From Bacillota bacterium (GTDB lineage Bacteria; Bacillota; Clostridia; Acetivibrionales; DSM-1351): 64,000 nucleotides of DNA. A model generated the notes under the pieces. The model did no database searches. It was given only the letters and a program-made list of their open reading frames with translations, and was not told where the DNA came from. The stretch is from the NCBI GenBank assembly GCA_023393115.1, contig JAEWMS010000012.1, positions 43,739 to 107,738 on the forward strand. The letters are read 5' to 3'. Shown here piece after piece: positions 17,452 to 26,190 of the stretch. Every line of letters starts with the position of its first letter. Position 1 is the first letter of the stretch. The translations under genes and the position numbers were made by a program.

Positions 17452-19065
17452 ATGAAGAAAATATTAGCACTAATACTTGCACTTACTGTTGTAGTAACAG
17501 TACTCGCGGGTTGCGGAGATACAGCAAGTTCAGCAAAAGCTATATCTGCAACTATAGCTTCTGAGCCAAAAACTCTTGACCCGTCTCTTAACAATGCAGT
17601 TGACGGAGGAACCTATGTATTACATGCATTTGAAGGTTTGACAACAATCGGCAAGGACGGAACTATTGTTCCCGGAGTTGCTGAAAAATGGGATATCAGT
17701 GAAGATGGGCTTGTTTGGACATTCCATCTCCGTAAAGACGCAAAATGGTCAGATGGTAAGGATGTTACAGCAAATGATTTTGTTTACTCTTGGAAAAGAA
17801 CTGTAAATAAGGATACTGCTGCCGATTACGCTTACTACATCTACTTTATAAAGAATGGTGAACAAATCAATGCAGGTGAAGCTGATGTAAATACTCTCGG
17901 AGTAAAAGCAATTGATGATAAAACTCTTGAAGTAACCCTTGAGAATGCATGCCCATTCTTTACTGAAATAGTTGCATTCCCTGCACTTGTTCCTCAGAGA
18001 GAAGATATTGTATCTGCTAATCCGGAAAAGTGGGCCCTTAACCCTTCAACTTATATAGGAAACGGTCCTTACAAACTTGCCAGTTGGGAACATGATTCAA
18101 AAATAACTTTTGAAAAGAATGACACATACTGGAATAAGGATACAATAGTAGCTACAAAAATTGAATGGTACCTGATGAATGACCAGAATGCTATTTTAAG
18201 TGCATTCAAAAACGGTCAGGTAGCATATGCGAAAAATATTCCTACAGATGAACTTGCCGCTGAAAAAGAAGCAGGTAATCTAAAGATATTGCCATTGCTT
18301 GGAACTTACTATCTTGACCTTGTAAATAACAAAGCTCCTTTTGATGATCCTAAGGTAAGAAAAGCCTTCGTATTGGCTATAGACCGCAACTACATTGTTG
18401 AAAAGGTTAAAAAAGGTGGAGAAACACCAGCATCAGCTTTCGTACCATATGGTATTGCTGATGTAAAACAAGACCCTGACTTCAGAACTACTGCAGGAGA
18501 ATATATCTCAACAAAAGCTGAAGATTATGAAAAAAATGTTGCTGAAGCTAAAAAGCTTCTTGCCGAGGCTGGCTATCCTGACGGAAAAGGATTCCCAAAA
18601 GTAACTTACGGCTTGAACTCAGGATCAGGACATGAGCCTGTTGCCGAAGCTTTACAGCAGATGTGGAAAGAAAATCTTGGAGTAGAAGTTGAAATACTTG
18701 CACAGGAATGGAACGTATTCCAACAATCAAGAAAAGATGGTGTATATAACATTAACAGAAATGGTTGGATTGGTGATTATATGGATCCATCTACCTTCAT
18801 GGATATGTTTACATCTAACAATGGACAAAACAATGCAAAATATAATAATCCAAAATACGATGAACTTATTTCTGCAGCTAGAAAAGAAACTGACACAGCA
18901 AAACGTATACAATTATTCCACGATGCTGAAAAACTGCTCATGGATGATGCCGGTATAGCTCCTATATACTTCTATACCGAACCTGTAGTAATTTCAAAAG
19001 ACTTGCAGGGCGTAGTTAACACAAAACTCGGATTTGTATTATTTAACTGGGCATCCTTTAAATAA
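17452..19065 (+). CDS. oppA: Peptide-binding lipoprotein of the ABC importer (OppA type)
   Basis: 537-residue extracytoplasmic solute-binding protein of family 5. A lipoprotein signal ends in LAGC (Cys near residue 20), so it is anchored to the outer face of the membrane. The mature part begins with the family motif EPKTLDPSLNNAVDGGTYVL. It contains GVAEKWDISEDGLVWTFHLR, YIGNGPYKLASWEHD and GWIGDYMDPSTFMDMF, the last of which resembles peptide-binding OppA proteins. It is last in the operon, preceded by GGGAGGTATAAATT, and is followed by a strong terminator. Binding proteins are usually made in excess, which would fit a separate promoter in the gap before it. Confidence 0.92.
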   Translation: MKKILALILALTVVVTVLAGCGDTASSAKAISATIASEPKTLDPSLNNAVDGGTYVLHAFEGLTTIGKDGTIVPGVAEKWDISEDGLVWTFHLRKDAKWSDGKDVTANDFVYSWKRTVNKDTAADYAYYIYFIKNGEQINAGEADVNTLGVKAIDDKTLEVTLENACPFFTEIVAFPALVPQREDIVSANPEKWALNPSTYIGNGPYKLASWEHDSKITFEKNDTYWNKDTIVATKIEWYLMNDQNAILSAFKNGQVAYAKNIPTDELAAEKEAGNLKILPLLGTYYLDLVNNKAPFDDPKVRKAFVLAIDRNYIVEKVKKGGETPASAFVPYGIADVKQDPDFRTTAGEYISTKAEDYEKNVAEAKKLLAEAGYPDGKGFPKVTYGLNSGSGHEPVAEALQQMWKENLGVEVEILAQEWNVFQQSRKDGVYNINRNGWIGDYMDPSTFMDMFTSNNGQNNAKYNNPKYDELISAARKETDTAKRIQLFHDAEKLLMDDAGIAPIYFYTEPVVISKDLQGVVNTKLGFVLFNWASFK

Positions 19066-19120
19066 TAAGTAATCCTTGCTTTTAGTAAAAGCAGTGTGAA
19101 TTTAATAATTAATACTAATA

Positions 19121-19160
19121 CAAGCCCCCTGACTATTATTGCTCAGGGGGCTTGTTATTG
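19121..19160 (+). terminator. Rho-independent terminator of the opp operon
   Basis: CAAGCCCCCTGA (19121-19132) pairs perfectly with TCAGGGGGCTTG (19143-19154), followed by TTATTG. Confidence 0.85.
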
Positions 19161-19269
19161 TGAAAATAAAAACCACAATGCCTGTAATCTTGATGAGTGG
19201 CGATATCAGGGCTACCTGGAATGTGGTTCAAAAAAACTGATTATTTGGTTGTGTTTACTGTAAATAGAT

Positions 19270-19785
19270 TTAAACAGTCTCTGCAGCTGGTGGAGTATAT
19301 ACTCTCTGTGCCATCTCGGAATCCAGCATAAATAATCCATTTGGGTCATTCTTAATTAGCTGAAGTTTTCTCAAATACTTCTCCATGGTTGCTTCTTCTT
19401 CTACCTGTTCTGTAACAAACCACTGCAGGAAGGTATTTGTAGCATGATCCTTTTCATCCATTGCTGCATTGACTATGTTATATATGGATTGGGTTACAAA
19501 CTGCTCATGATTGAGAGTCTTGGCTAATATTTCTTCTGCAGATTCAAAGTTCGCTTCGGGTGCATCTATCTGCAAAAGCTCAACCTTTCCTCCTTTTTGA
19601 TTTATATAATCAAAGAACTTCATCGCATGATCACGCTCTTCCTGTACCTGAATTCTGAAAAAGTTGGCAAAGCCGTCAAGATTTAAGTTTGAAAAGAATG
19701 CTTCCATTCCTAAATACAAATAAGCTGAATAAAATTCTTTTTGAATTTGCTCATTTATCAATTTATTTATTCTTTCGCTAAGCAT
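19270..19785 (-). CDS. ftnA: Ferritin
   Basis: 171-residue four-helix iron-storage protein forming a 24-subunit shell. The ferroxidase-centre residues are present at the positions numbered in E. coli FtnA: Glu17, Glu50 and His53 (in EERDHAMKFF), Glu94 and Gln127. It is therefore a non-haem ferritin able to oxidise ferrous iron. Start ATG at 19785 follows CTGGAGGTATAC. It is a single gene, convergent with opp and divergent from dnaD. No Fur or PerR box was evident by eye in the 290-bp upstream gap. Confidence 0.93.
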   Translation of the reverse strand: MLSERINKLINEQIQKEFYSAYLYLGMEAFFSNLNLDGFANFFRIQVQEERDHAMKFFDYINQKGGKVELLQIDAPEANFESAEEILAKTLNHEQFVTQSIYNIVNAAMDEKDHATNTFLQWFVTEQVEEEATMEKYLRKLQLIKNDPNGLFMLDSEMAQRVYTPPAAETV

Positions 19786-20077
19786 GTATACCTCCAGTAA
19801 ACTAAAATTTTTATGATATAGTTATACCCCTGCGCTTGATATATTAAACACATAATATAAAAAATAACAATTGAAAGCCAGTTCAAGTAACATAACTCTA
19901 AATTGCTATATTTTACTGCACTGATTTCCATGAAATTAATAAACATTTAAATATCATTGAAACTATATATGTTATAATATTTACATGATTACTTCTAAAT
20001 TCACGTGAAACAATCTATTTTTCGATGAAATTGAAGTAACCCGGGTACCGTAATAATAAACATTGGGGAGTAAATAA

Positions 20078-21076
20078 ATGTATTTTGAGGATTCTAAGTC
20101 GCTTCTATATTCTGACACAGCTGTGTCAGATATTTTTATCAGCCAGTATATGCCTTCAATGGACAGTACCTGTATAAAGGTTTATCTTTATATGCTGTTT
20201 TTATGCAAACATGATAAGAAAGCCACTACCGATGAGCTGGCCAAAACACTTAATCTGTCCCTTGATGAAGTCAAGGCTGCGCTTACCAGCCTTGATAATC
20301 TTGAAGTGATAAACTGGGTAGAGGATAAAATAAAACTTATAGATCTCAAGGATGCCGAGACCAAACGAGTATACCGGCTAAAAACTGTATCCACACCGGA
20401 ACAGGCAAATGAGAATTTTGAAAAAAACAAGAGCCGCAATAATACTCTCTCTGCTATTAATTCAAAATTCTTCCAGGGATTAATGCCCCCTAACTGGTAT
20501 CTGACTATTGATAACTGGTTTACCATGTACAAGTTTGATGAGGACGTAATGTATACGCTTTTCAAGTATTGCCATGACAACAATACCTTCCATAAGAGCT
20601 ATATTGAAGCTGTTGCCTCGAATTGGCACAGACGGGGCATCCGAAACTTTTTTGACCTGGAGAAGTACTTTGAGGAAATGTCTCAGGTAAGAGGTATCAA
20701 GGGCACTATAATCAAAAAGCTACGTCTAAGAAGAGCTCTTACCGAATATGAAAATGATTTTGTTGAAAAGTGGGTAATTGACTACAAATATGACATGGAG
20801 GTCATTGAAATTGCCCTCAGAAAGACTGTAGGCAAGACCAATCCCGACTTTAAGTTCCTGAATAATGTACTAACCAAATGGAATGAGCTGGGTCTTCTTA
20901 ATGCTCAGGAAGTATTGGGTTATGAAGCAAGTGTTAAGGCACAGTACCAGAACAACCAGAATGGTCAGCAGGCTCAGAAGCAGGCTCCAAAGGAATCTCA
21001 GAGAGATAACTTCGAGCAGAGGAAGTACAACGATGATTACTACGATAATTTTTTTACCAATACTAATAAATCATAA
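20078..21076 (+). CDS. dnaD: DnaD-domain replication primosome protein
   Basis: 332-residue protein of the DnaB/DnaD primosome family that helps load the replicative helicase. An N-terminal winged-helix-like part (about 20-110) contains CIKVYLYMLFLCKHDKKATT and DELAKTLNLSLDEVKAALTS. The C-terminal DnaD domain (about 225-275) has DFVEKWVIDYKYDMEVIEIA, and the extreme C-terminus has YDDNFF-like YYDNFFTN. It is directly followed by the DnaC/DnaI-type loader ATPase, a common Firmicutes pair. Its early codons contain a 20-bp perfect palindrome (20111-20130). Confidence 0.88.
   Translation: MYFEDSKSLLYSDTAVSDIFISQYMPSMDSTCIKVYLYMLFLCKHDKKATTDELAKTLNLSLDEVKAALTSLDNLEVINWVEDKIKLIDLKDAETKRVYRLKTVSTPEQANENFEKNKSRNNTLSAINSKFFQGLMPPNWYLTIDNWFTMYKFDEDVMYTLFKYCHDNNTFHKSYIEAVASNWHRRGIRNFFDLEKYFEEMSQVRGIKGTIIKKLRLRRALTEYENDFVEKWVIDYKYDMEVIEIALRKTVGKTNPDFKFLNNVLTKWNELGLLNAQEVLGYEASVKAQYQNNQNGQQAQKQAPKESQRDNFEQRKYNDDYYDNFFTNTNKS
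20111..20130. repeat. Perfect 20-bp palindrome within the start of dnaD
   Basis: TCTGACACAG followed by its exact reverse complement CTGTGTCAGA, 34-53 bases after the first base of the dnaD start codon. It could be a DNA-binding site or a hairpin in the 5' coding mRNA. Its function is unknown. Confidence 0.7.
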
Positions 21077-21090
21077 ATAATCAGCTTTAT

Positions 21091-21234
21091 ACGCTATTAC
21101 GTCTCAAAGCAATAACAGACGGCCAGTTAACCTCCTTTATTCGCCTTTTAGCGGTAAAGGATGTAAATTTTCATTGCATTTTGCGGCCGCTAAGTCGGCT
21201 CAAAGCCACTAAAGTGGCTTAGGAGGTTAATATG
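21091..21234 (+). promoter_or_regulatory. Structured intercistronic element, copy B (before dnaC), unrecognised
   Basis: Homologue of copy A at 15148-15302, in the dnaD-dnaC gap. Ordered parts are: GTCTCAAAGC at 21101-21110; CGGCC at 21120-21124, which pairs with GGCCG at 21185-21189; TTAACCTCC at 21127-21135; hairpin CCTTTATTCGC (21134-21144) with GCGGTAAAGG (21151-21160); palindrome GCGGCCGC at 21183-21190; and exclusive hairpins GGC-TCAAA-GCC or AAGCCAC-TAAA-GTGGCTT (21203-21220). The ribosome site GGAGGTTAA (21222-21230) is the exact 9-base complement of 21127-21135. dnaC starts at 21232. Relative to copy A, a T-A pair becomes C-G and a U-A becomes U-G, so pairing is kept. Confidence 0.6.
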
Positions 21235-22248
21235 AATAGAGATATACATAATATCATAGCAAGAGAATACGAAAGAAGACAAAGGGTGTCGGCTGATCAA
21301 GTTGCCCAGCGAAAGGCAGATTTATACGCCAGATTTCCAAGATTAAAGGAAATCGACAGTGAAATAAGCTTTATTGGTATCAAATACAATCGGCTTATTC
21401 TGGCAGCAAACGGTTCTGCCTCGGAAATTCTGGCTGAGCTTGAGCACAGTTTGAGGCTTCTTTCAGATGAAAAAAATCATATACTAAAAATTAATGATAT
21501 AAGCCCTGACTACTTTAAACCTCAATACCAGTGTGAAAAGTGCTGCGACAGCGGCTATATTAACGATGCCGCCGGATCACAAAGGTGCTCCTGTTACAAG
21601 CAGCAAGTAATCAATCACCTTTTCGCACGTTCAAATATCAGCCTTAATGGGAGCGAAAGCTTTGAAAACTTTAATGAGGCCTTATACCCTGAGGATGTTG
21701 ATCAGGAGAAGTATGGAATCCCTATTTCTCCAAGGCAGAACATAATTAATGTGAAAAGGACATGTCAGGAATTTATTAACGGCATAGACAATACCGATTG
21801 TAAAAATTTATTTTTTAGCGGCCGGACAGGCGTTGGAAAAACCTTTTTATCTCTCTGTATTGCAAGGGAGTTGCTAAACCAGGGAAGAACTGTTCTTTAT
21901 TTAACTGCTCCCATTCTGTTTGATATAATTACCGAGCATAAAATGATGGCCTTTAAGGAAGAGAACTATAACGATGATAAATACAGAAGCATCTTTACTG
22001 TAGAGCTATTAATAATTGATGATCTTGGTACCGAAACATTGAGCGATGCCAGGTATGCGGAACTGCTGAACATTCTCAATACCCGGCAGGCTAACAACAG
22101 TCTCGCTGCATGTAAAACCATAATATCAACAAATCTCGGCCCCAAGAAACTGTTCGATCTATATACCGAACGTATTACTTCAAGAATAATGGGGCATTTC
22201 GACAGACTGGTTTTGTCGGGAAGGGATATCAGAAGTATTAAAGCATAA
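21232..22248 (+). CDS. dnaC: DnaC/DnaI-type helicase-loader ATPase
   Basis: 338-residue AAA+ ATPase. The N-terminal region carries a zinc-finger-like cluster, CEKCCDSGYI followed by CSC (about residues 100-123), as in DnaI-type loaders. The ATPase part has Walker A GRTGVGKTFL, Walker B LLIIDDLGTE and a sensor region, CKTIISTNLGPKKL. It loads the replicative helicase with DnaD. The ATG at 21232 is preceded by AGGAGGTTAAT, which is the end of a structured element that could hide the ribosome site. The gene name follows the Clostridia convention; the Bacillus equivalent is dnaI. Confidence 0.88.
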   Translation: MNRDIHNIIAREYERRQRVSADQVAQRKADLYARFPRLKEIDSEISFIGIKYNRLILAANGSASEILAELEHSLRLLSDEKNHILKINDISPDYFKPQYQCEKCCDSGYINDAAGSQRCSCYKQQVINHLFARSNISLNGSESFENFNEALYPEDVDQEKYGIPISPRQNIINVKRTCQEFINGIDNTDCKNLFFSGRTGVGKTFLSLCIARELLNQGRTVLYLTAPILFDIITEHKMMAFKEENYNDDKYRSIFTVELLIIDDLGTETLSDARYAELLNILNTRQANNSLAACKTIISTNLGPKKLFDLYTERITSRIMGHFDRLVLSGRDIRSIKA

Positions 22249-22254
22249 AATAAG

Positions 22255-22292
22255 GGAGCATATCAGACACTAGATTGATATGCTCCTTAATA
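22255..22292 (+). terminator. Terminator of the dnaD-dnaC unit
   Basis: GGAGCATATCA (22255-22265) pairs perfectly with TGATATGCTCC (22276-22286), followed by TTAATATT. Confidence 0.75.
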
Positions 22293-22304
22293 TTAGTTCA
22301 GTTA

Positions 22305-23381
22305 TTAATTTAATCCCAGATTCCTCAACAGGGTACATAGTAAGCCTGTCTTTGTGTTCATAAGCTGAAGTATCTGTCCTACAAATACAAGTAATATTAG
22401 AATTAACCCCGGCAGAAGACTTATTACAGCCCCTACACTTAAGCCTTTCTTTTCTTTAATTGGACCATCCTGAGGGTTTTCATTTTCTGGCTGGCTGTTT
22501 ATCAACTGAGTTAAATGGGATGGGGCTGTGAAGTTCCCTTCGGTGGTTTTGAGAAATGCATGGATTAATCCGATAAAGCCAAAGAGACATCCCAGGAACA
22601 GCACCCCGTAAAAAACAGCAACGATTACCAGAGATATCGTAGGTATTTGCGACAGATCAAAGTTTTCCACTTGCTGTACTCCCATTTTATCCATCCTCTC
22701 AAGCATCTTACCTGACCCGTAAGTAAGTAAAACAGCTATGGTATTGTTGGTAAAGTGGGCGACAATTCCTGCATATATACTTTTTGTTCTATATACCATA
22801 AAGCCGCAAAGCGCACCTATAAGCATGGTACTTATTGCCTTCTGAATATCTCTATGCAATATGCCGAATAGTATTGATGAAAGAACGATTGACCCCACAA
22901 CTCCCAGCTTTGCATAGCCCTTGATAATAAGTCCTCTGAATAAGACCTCTTCACAAACTCCCGCAAAAACACCCGCAATCAGGATTGTAATTAATAGTGC
23001 AGGTACGTCGGGTATTTGGAGTTGAACGATAGGCAAATTCTTTCCAAATATTAATCTAATAATCCCAAGAGCTATTGCATTCAGAACACCAACCACCGGG
23101 AGTCCGAAAATCATTAGAAATACAATTATAAGGTAATTGATAGGTCTTGTTTTATTAAGCTTCAATGTGTCTTTTATGTTATACTTGCCTATCCACAGAA
23201 AAATCAGGGGTGGCAGCAGAACAAAGAGCACCTCCCCTATTCCGCTTTTAAGGTAATTGTTTTTAAAGGGTAGAAGCTCTGCCCCATATATTAAGAAAAT
23301 AACCGTCAGGGAGAAGAATATCCCTGCTGCCACAGGTCCAGGATACTTCTTGTTTTCTATTGACTGCTCATTATTATTCAC
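22305..23381 (-). CDS. CPBP-family intramembrane metalloprotease (CAAX protease-like)
   Basis: 358-residue integral membrane protein with about eight hydrophobic helices. The Abi/CPBP glutamic-type protease motifs are all present: CEEVLFRGLI (EExxxR), SSILFGILHRD (FxxxH) and GIVAHFTNNTIAVL (HxxxN). The last part is a hydrophilic loop with DGPIKEKKG followed by a final helix. It may process membrane-bound or bacteriocin-related peptides, but no substrate is suggested by its neighbours. The ATG follows GGAGGGTTATTTAGTG. It is a single gene. Confidence 0.88.
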   Translation of the reverse strand: MNNNEQSIENKKYPGPVAAGIFFSLTVIFLIYGAELLPFKNNYLKSGIGEVLFVLLPPLIFLWIGKYNIKDTLKLNKTRPINYLIIVFLMIFGLPVVGVLNAIALGIIRLIFGKNLPIVQLQIPDVPALLITILIAGVFAGVCEEVLFRGLIIKGYAKLGVVGSIVLSSILFGILHRDIQKAISTMLIGALCGFMVYRTKSIYAGIVAHFTNNTIAVLLTYGSGKMLERMDKMGVQQVENFDLSQIPTISLVIVAVFYGVLFLGCLFGFIGLIHAFLKTTEGNFTAPSHLTQLINSQPENENPQDGPIKEKKGLSVGAVISLLPGLILILLVFVGQILQLMNTKTGLLCTLLRNLGLN

Positions 23382-23486
23382 TAAATAACCCTCCTAATAA
23401 TACCAATAGTTACCTATTAATATTACTATTACATTGACTATATTTCAATTGCTTTGTTTTCAAATGTTTACAATCTCTTACAGATG

Positions 23487-23532
23487 GAAAAACTCCACAG
23501 ACAATCAGCCTTTTAGTCTGTAGAGTTTTTGT
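23487..23532 (-). terminator. Terminator downstream of the SLH/BsuPI gene
   Basis: AAAACTCCACAGAC pairs with GTCTGTAGAGTTTT (one bulge) around an 11-13 base loop, with A and T runs on both sides, so it may work in both directions. Confidence 0.7.
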
Positions 23533-23553
23533 ATCCCGACTGTTACTATAAAT

Positions 23554-24594
23554 TTATTCAGATAATCGCTGTTTTACTTTTATCTCATATCCGTCATTGT
23601 CGACTACTAATGTATCAGATTTACCTGTAATATACGCCTTTAAATAGACAACCTTATCCTTAATAGCTGTATAGGCTTCCCCAGATAATGTGTCACTGAA
23701 TTCCTGGGTTTTACCCGGTTCGATAGTTGTACTGTTCAGTTCCATTGTGAAGAGCTTATCCGCTGACCATCTGTAAAGGACATTTCTGTCCTCATCCAAC
23801 AGTGCAAAATCAAATTTCTGACCGGAGGAGTAATTTATAGTTATTGATTTCTTCGTGTTATTTATTATACTGATTTTCATTTCTATTGAATCCTTTGTAA
23901 GTGTCGCATCAGGCTTGATGATTACAGGACGGTTCTGTTCGTCCAGGAGCTTTACAAGATTATTTATAACCACTGCAGCTTCCGCACGGGATGCCGATTT
24001 TTCCGGTTGAAACAAATTATTCCCTGTCCCGGTAATGAGTTTGTAATGCTGTGCCATGGCCACTTCGCCACTGTATTCCGGTGTAATTTTATCTGCGTCT
24101 TTAAATCGTGCAGAACCTATTTTGATCATGGCATATTCTTCACCCCTCATATACTTATATGCTCCCATGACATAGTGAACCATTTCCTCTCGAGATATTG
24201 AGGCTTGGGGCTTAAAGCTGCCCTTTCCCTCAAAAACCCCGGCAGTAACAAGATCTATTACCGCTGATGTGTAAGGGTCATCCTGCCGGACATCGTCAAA
24301 GTAGTCCTTAATATCCGGTTCTTTAAAGTAATTTATCTGAATATCCAATGCTCTGTGAAGCATTATTGCAAATTCGCTTCTTGTAATTGCCTTCCCCGGA
24401 ATAAACTTATCCTGGCCAAATGGTATGGCGTCCTTCTGTACCAGACTTTGTACAGCTTTAGCTGACCAATGTTCGGATATATCATTAAATTTCACTTCAG
24501 CTCTATCATTCTGCACATTCGACTGAGCAAACGTAAATGAAGTTGACATTAATACAAGTCCCGCCAATAAAACTCCTGCAACTCTTTTCTTCAT
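23554..24594 (-). CDS. Secreted protein with three SLH domains and a BsuPI-type domain
   Basis: 346-residue exported protein. Residues 1-24 are a signal peptide ending at TFAQ. Three S-layer homology domains follow (about 35-90, 95-150 and 160-215): FNDISEHWSAKAVQSLVQKD, FDDVRQDDPYTSAVIDLV and FKDADKITPEYSGEVAMAQ. These normally bind pyruvylated cell-wall polymers. The C-terminus (about 228-335) resembles the BsuPI intracellular proteinase inhibitor fold, with MKISIINNTKKSITINYSSG and TIEPGKTQEF. It is probably displayed on the cell surface. The role of the BsuPI-like domain here is unknown; it may simply be a beta-sandwich binding module. Confidence 0.88.
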   Translation of the reverse strand: MKKRVAGVLLAGLVLMSTSFTFAQSNVQNDRAEVKFNDISEHWSAKAVQSLVQKDAIPFGQDKFIPGKAITRSEFAIMLHRALDIQINYFKEPDIKDYFDDVRQDDPYTSAVIDLVTAGVFEGKGSFKPQASISREEMVHYVMGAYKYMRGEEYAMIKIGSARFKDADKITPEYSGEVAMAQHYKLITGTGNNLFQPEKSASRAEAAVVINNLVKLLDEQNRPVIIKPDATLTKDSIEMKISIINNTKKSITINYSSGQKFDFALLDEDRNVLYRWSADKLFTMELNSTTIEPGKTQEFSDTLSGEAYTAIKDKVVYLKAYITGKSDTLVVDNDGYEIKVKQRLSE

Positions 24595-24711
24595 GTTAAA
24601 ACCTCCTCAATATTTTATAGAATTTGTCGGCTTACAACAAATTAGACAGCTCCATAAAGAAAATTGTTCCAACTAATTTATAGATAAATATAGTAACCAT
24701 CAGCTTTTATT

Positions 24712-25161
24712 TCATTTCAGCCACTGAATAAATGCCGTTTTATCATTTCTGTTATAGCCTGCACGTTCATAAAACCTTAGGGTAGATTCCTCCTTTGAAC
24801 CTGTCATCAGCATTATTTTATAGCAGTTATGCTTCTGTGTTATTTCCCTTGCAAAGTCCAACACGTCTAAAGCATATCCTCTTTTCCTGAATTCAGCATC
24901 TGTAATAACATTCTCAACCAAGGCGTAGGGCCTCTGACCCTGAGTCAGGTTATTAACTATTATTAAAACACAAGATGTTACAATTTTATTGTTTATAGTT
25001 CCGACAATTATATGGTGGTTCGGGTCCTCATGGATGTTCTCCCATATGCCACTAACCCTATCATCAAGCTCAGGCATGGGATTGTTATGCAGTTGTGTAT
25101 AAAGTCTCAGAAGTCCTTCCAGCTCATCCTTATAAATTTCTCTCACTTGTAATTCAGACAT
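24712..25161 (-). CDS. GNAT-family N-acetyltransferase
   Basis: 149-residue acetyltransferase fold. The acetyl-CoA binding region is ENVITDAEFRKRGYALDVLD, close to the family's R/Q-x-x-G-x-G/A loop, and the C-terminus FYERAGYNRNDKTAFIQWL is typical. Start ATG at 25161 follows GGAGGAAAACTAA. It lies next to another GNAT gene in the same direction with a 37-bp gap, so they are probably cotranscribed. The substrate is unknown. Confidence 0.85.
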   Translation of the reverse strand: MSELQVREIYKDELEGLLRLYTQLHNNPMPELDDRVSGIWENIHEDPNHHIIVGTINNKIVTSCVLIIVNNLTQGQRPYALVENVITDAEFRKRGYALDVLDFAREITQKHNCYKIMLMTGSKEESTLRFYERAGYNRNDKTAFIQWLK

Positions 25162-25198
25162 TTAGTTTTCCTCCACAAATACTTTATATTATTTAGCT

Positions 25199-25630
25199 TT
25201 ACAAATTCATATCATTCAAGCTTTTATTATAGTAATTCAAGTCGGTTCTTCGTTCCCAGCCAAGAGAGTTCCAGAATCCATTTCCCAAATTGTTAGAGCT
25301 GAATACTACTAATGCAGCCTTATTTATCCCTTCTGCCTTAAATGCATTAACTGCAGCCTCAACCAGTTCTTTACCTATTCCGAGTCCTCTGCAATTTGTA
25401 TCTACAGCCGTGTGATATATGTAACCTCGTCTGCCGTCATGACCTCCCAGCGTTACCCCCACTATCTTTCCGTCCTCTATGGCCACAAAATTTGTTGTGG
25501 GATTTCTCCCGAGAAACTTTCTAATGCCCTCTCTAGTATCATCAAGACTCCTCATCCCCATACCGGCTGTATTTGTCCATAGTTTGAACACTGAATCATA
25601 ATCATCTATAACCATATTGCGTATTTGCAT
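25199..25630 (-). CDS. GNAT-family N-acetyltransferase
   Basis: 143-residue acetyltransferase. It contains the N-terminal strand MQIRNMVIDDYDSVFKLW, the CoA loop TNCRGLGIGKELVEAAVNAF and the C-terminal FWNSLGWERRTDLNYYNK. The ATG follows GGAGGTATACA. It is the first gene of a two-GNAT unit. No substrate can be assigned from the sequence. Confidence 0.85.
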   Translation of the reverse strand: MQIRNMVIDDYDSVFKLWTNTAGMGMRSLDDTREGIRKFLGRNPTTNFVAIEDGKIVGVTLGGHDGRRGYIYHTAVDTNCRGLGIGKELVEAAVNAFKAEGINKAALVVFSSNNLGNGFWNSLGWERRTDLNYYNKSLNDMNL

Positions 25631-25930
25631 TGTATACCTCCATAATAACTAATGTTTACTCGGACTATCTATATATATGTAAAAAGTAATATGCTATCCA
25701 TTAGTAATTTTTACTCCTTCGCGCCTGATTGCTTACAAATAATTTTCTCTATTTTAACATTTTGCAAATTATCTATCAATTACAATATTGGTTAATTCTT
25801 GAACACAATATATGTCTTTAACTATATTTTACATGTCCATATTTTAGTCAGTTTAATGTTCTCATTTATTAGAAAAACTAATAATGCAATTCTTTTATCA
25901 ACTAGATTAATTGGAGAAAGGAGAAACCGT
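25631..25930. other. Intergenic region upstream of the DUF3892 gene
   Basis: 300 AT-rich bases between divergent genes. A possible promoter for the plus-strand gene is TTGAAC at 25798-25803 with TATATT about 18 bp further. An in-frame extension of the small gene to 25799 lacks a ribosome site, so I treat it as leader. Confidence 0.4.
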
Positions 25931-26164
25931 ATGAGACTAGGAACCAGGATTACCAGAGTCAGAAGGAATGACAATGGAATGATTACTGATGTTATGTTTG
26001 AAAACGGTAATACCTGCTCTTTCAATTATGCAGTTTTGATGGCAAAGCAAGGTAACCTGGAGGGTTACAATGTCGTCAGAGGAAAGAATGGTGGAGAATA
26101 TCTGAGTGCTGATCCAAATAATCCCGCCGTTGAGGATTTGGATGATGTTCCAAGATTCAGGTAA
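25931..26164 (+). CDS. Small DUF3892-type protein
   Basis: 77-residue basic, soluble protein. The start at ATG 25931 is set by AAAGGAG seven bases upstream. It begins RLGTRITRVRRNDNGMITDV and ends GGEYLSADPNNPAVEDLDDV. This pattern fits the DUF3892 family: an Ile-x-Arg-Val start, an alternating beta-strand core, and a YL-x-(S/T) segment followed by DDVP. Function is unknown for the family. A hairpin follows the stop codon. Confidence 0.7.
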   Translation: MRLGTRITRVRRNDNGMITDVMFENGNTCSFNYAVLMAKQGNLEGYNVVRGKNGGEYLSADPNNPAVEDLDDVPRFR

Positions 26165-26169
26165 CAACA

Positions 26170-26190
26170 AGGGGGTTGCGTTAACCCCCT
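26170..26190 (+). terminator. Possible terminator after the DUF3892 gene
   Basis: AGGGGGTT (26170-26177) pairs with AACCCCCT (26183-26190), right after the stop. No T-run follows, so termination is uncertain. Confidence 0.45.

Noticed and set aside
25799..25930. Longer version of the DUF3892 protein starting at 25799
   Set aside because: The extension is AT-rich, lacks a ribosome site, and the DUF3892 pattern starts at the ATG at 25931, which has AAAGGAG upstream.
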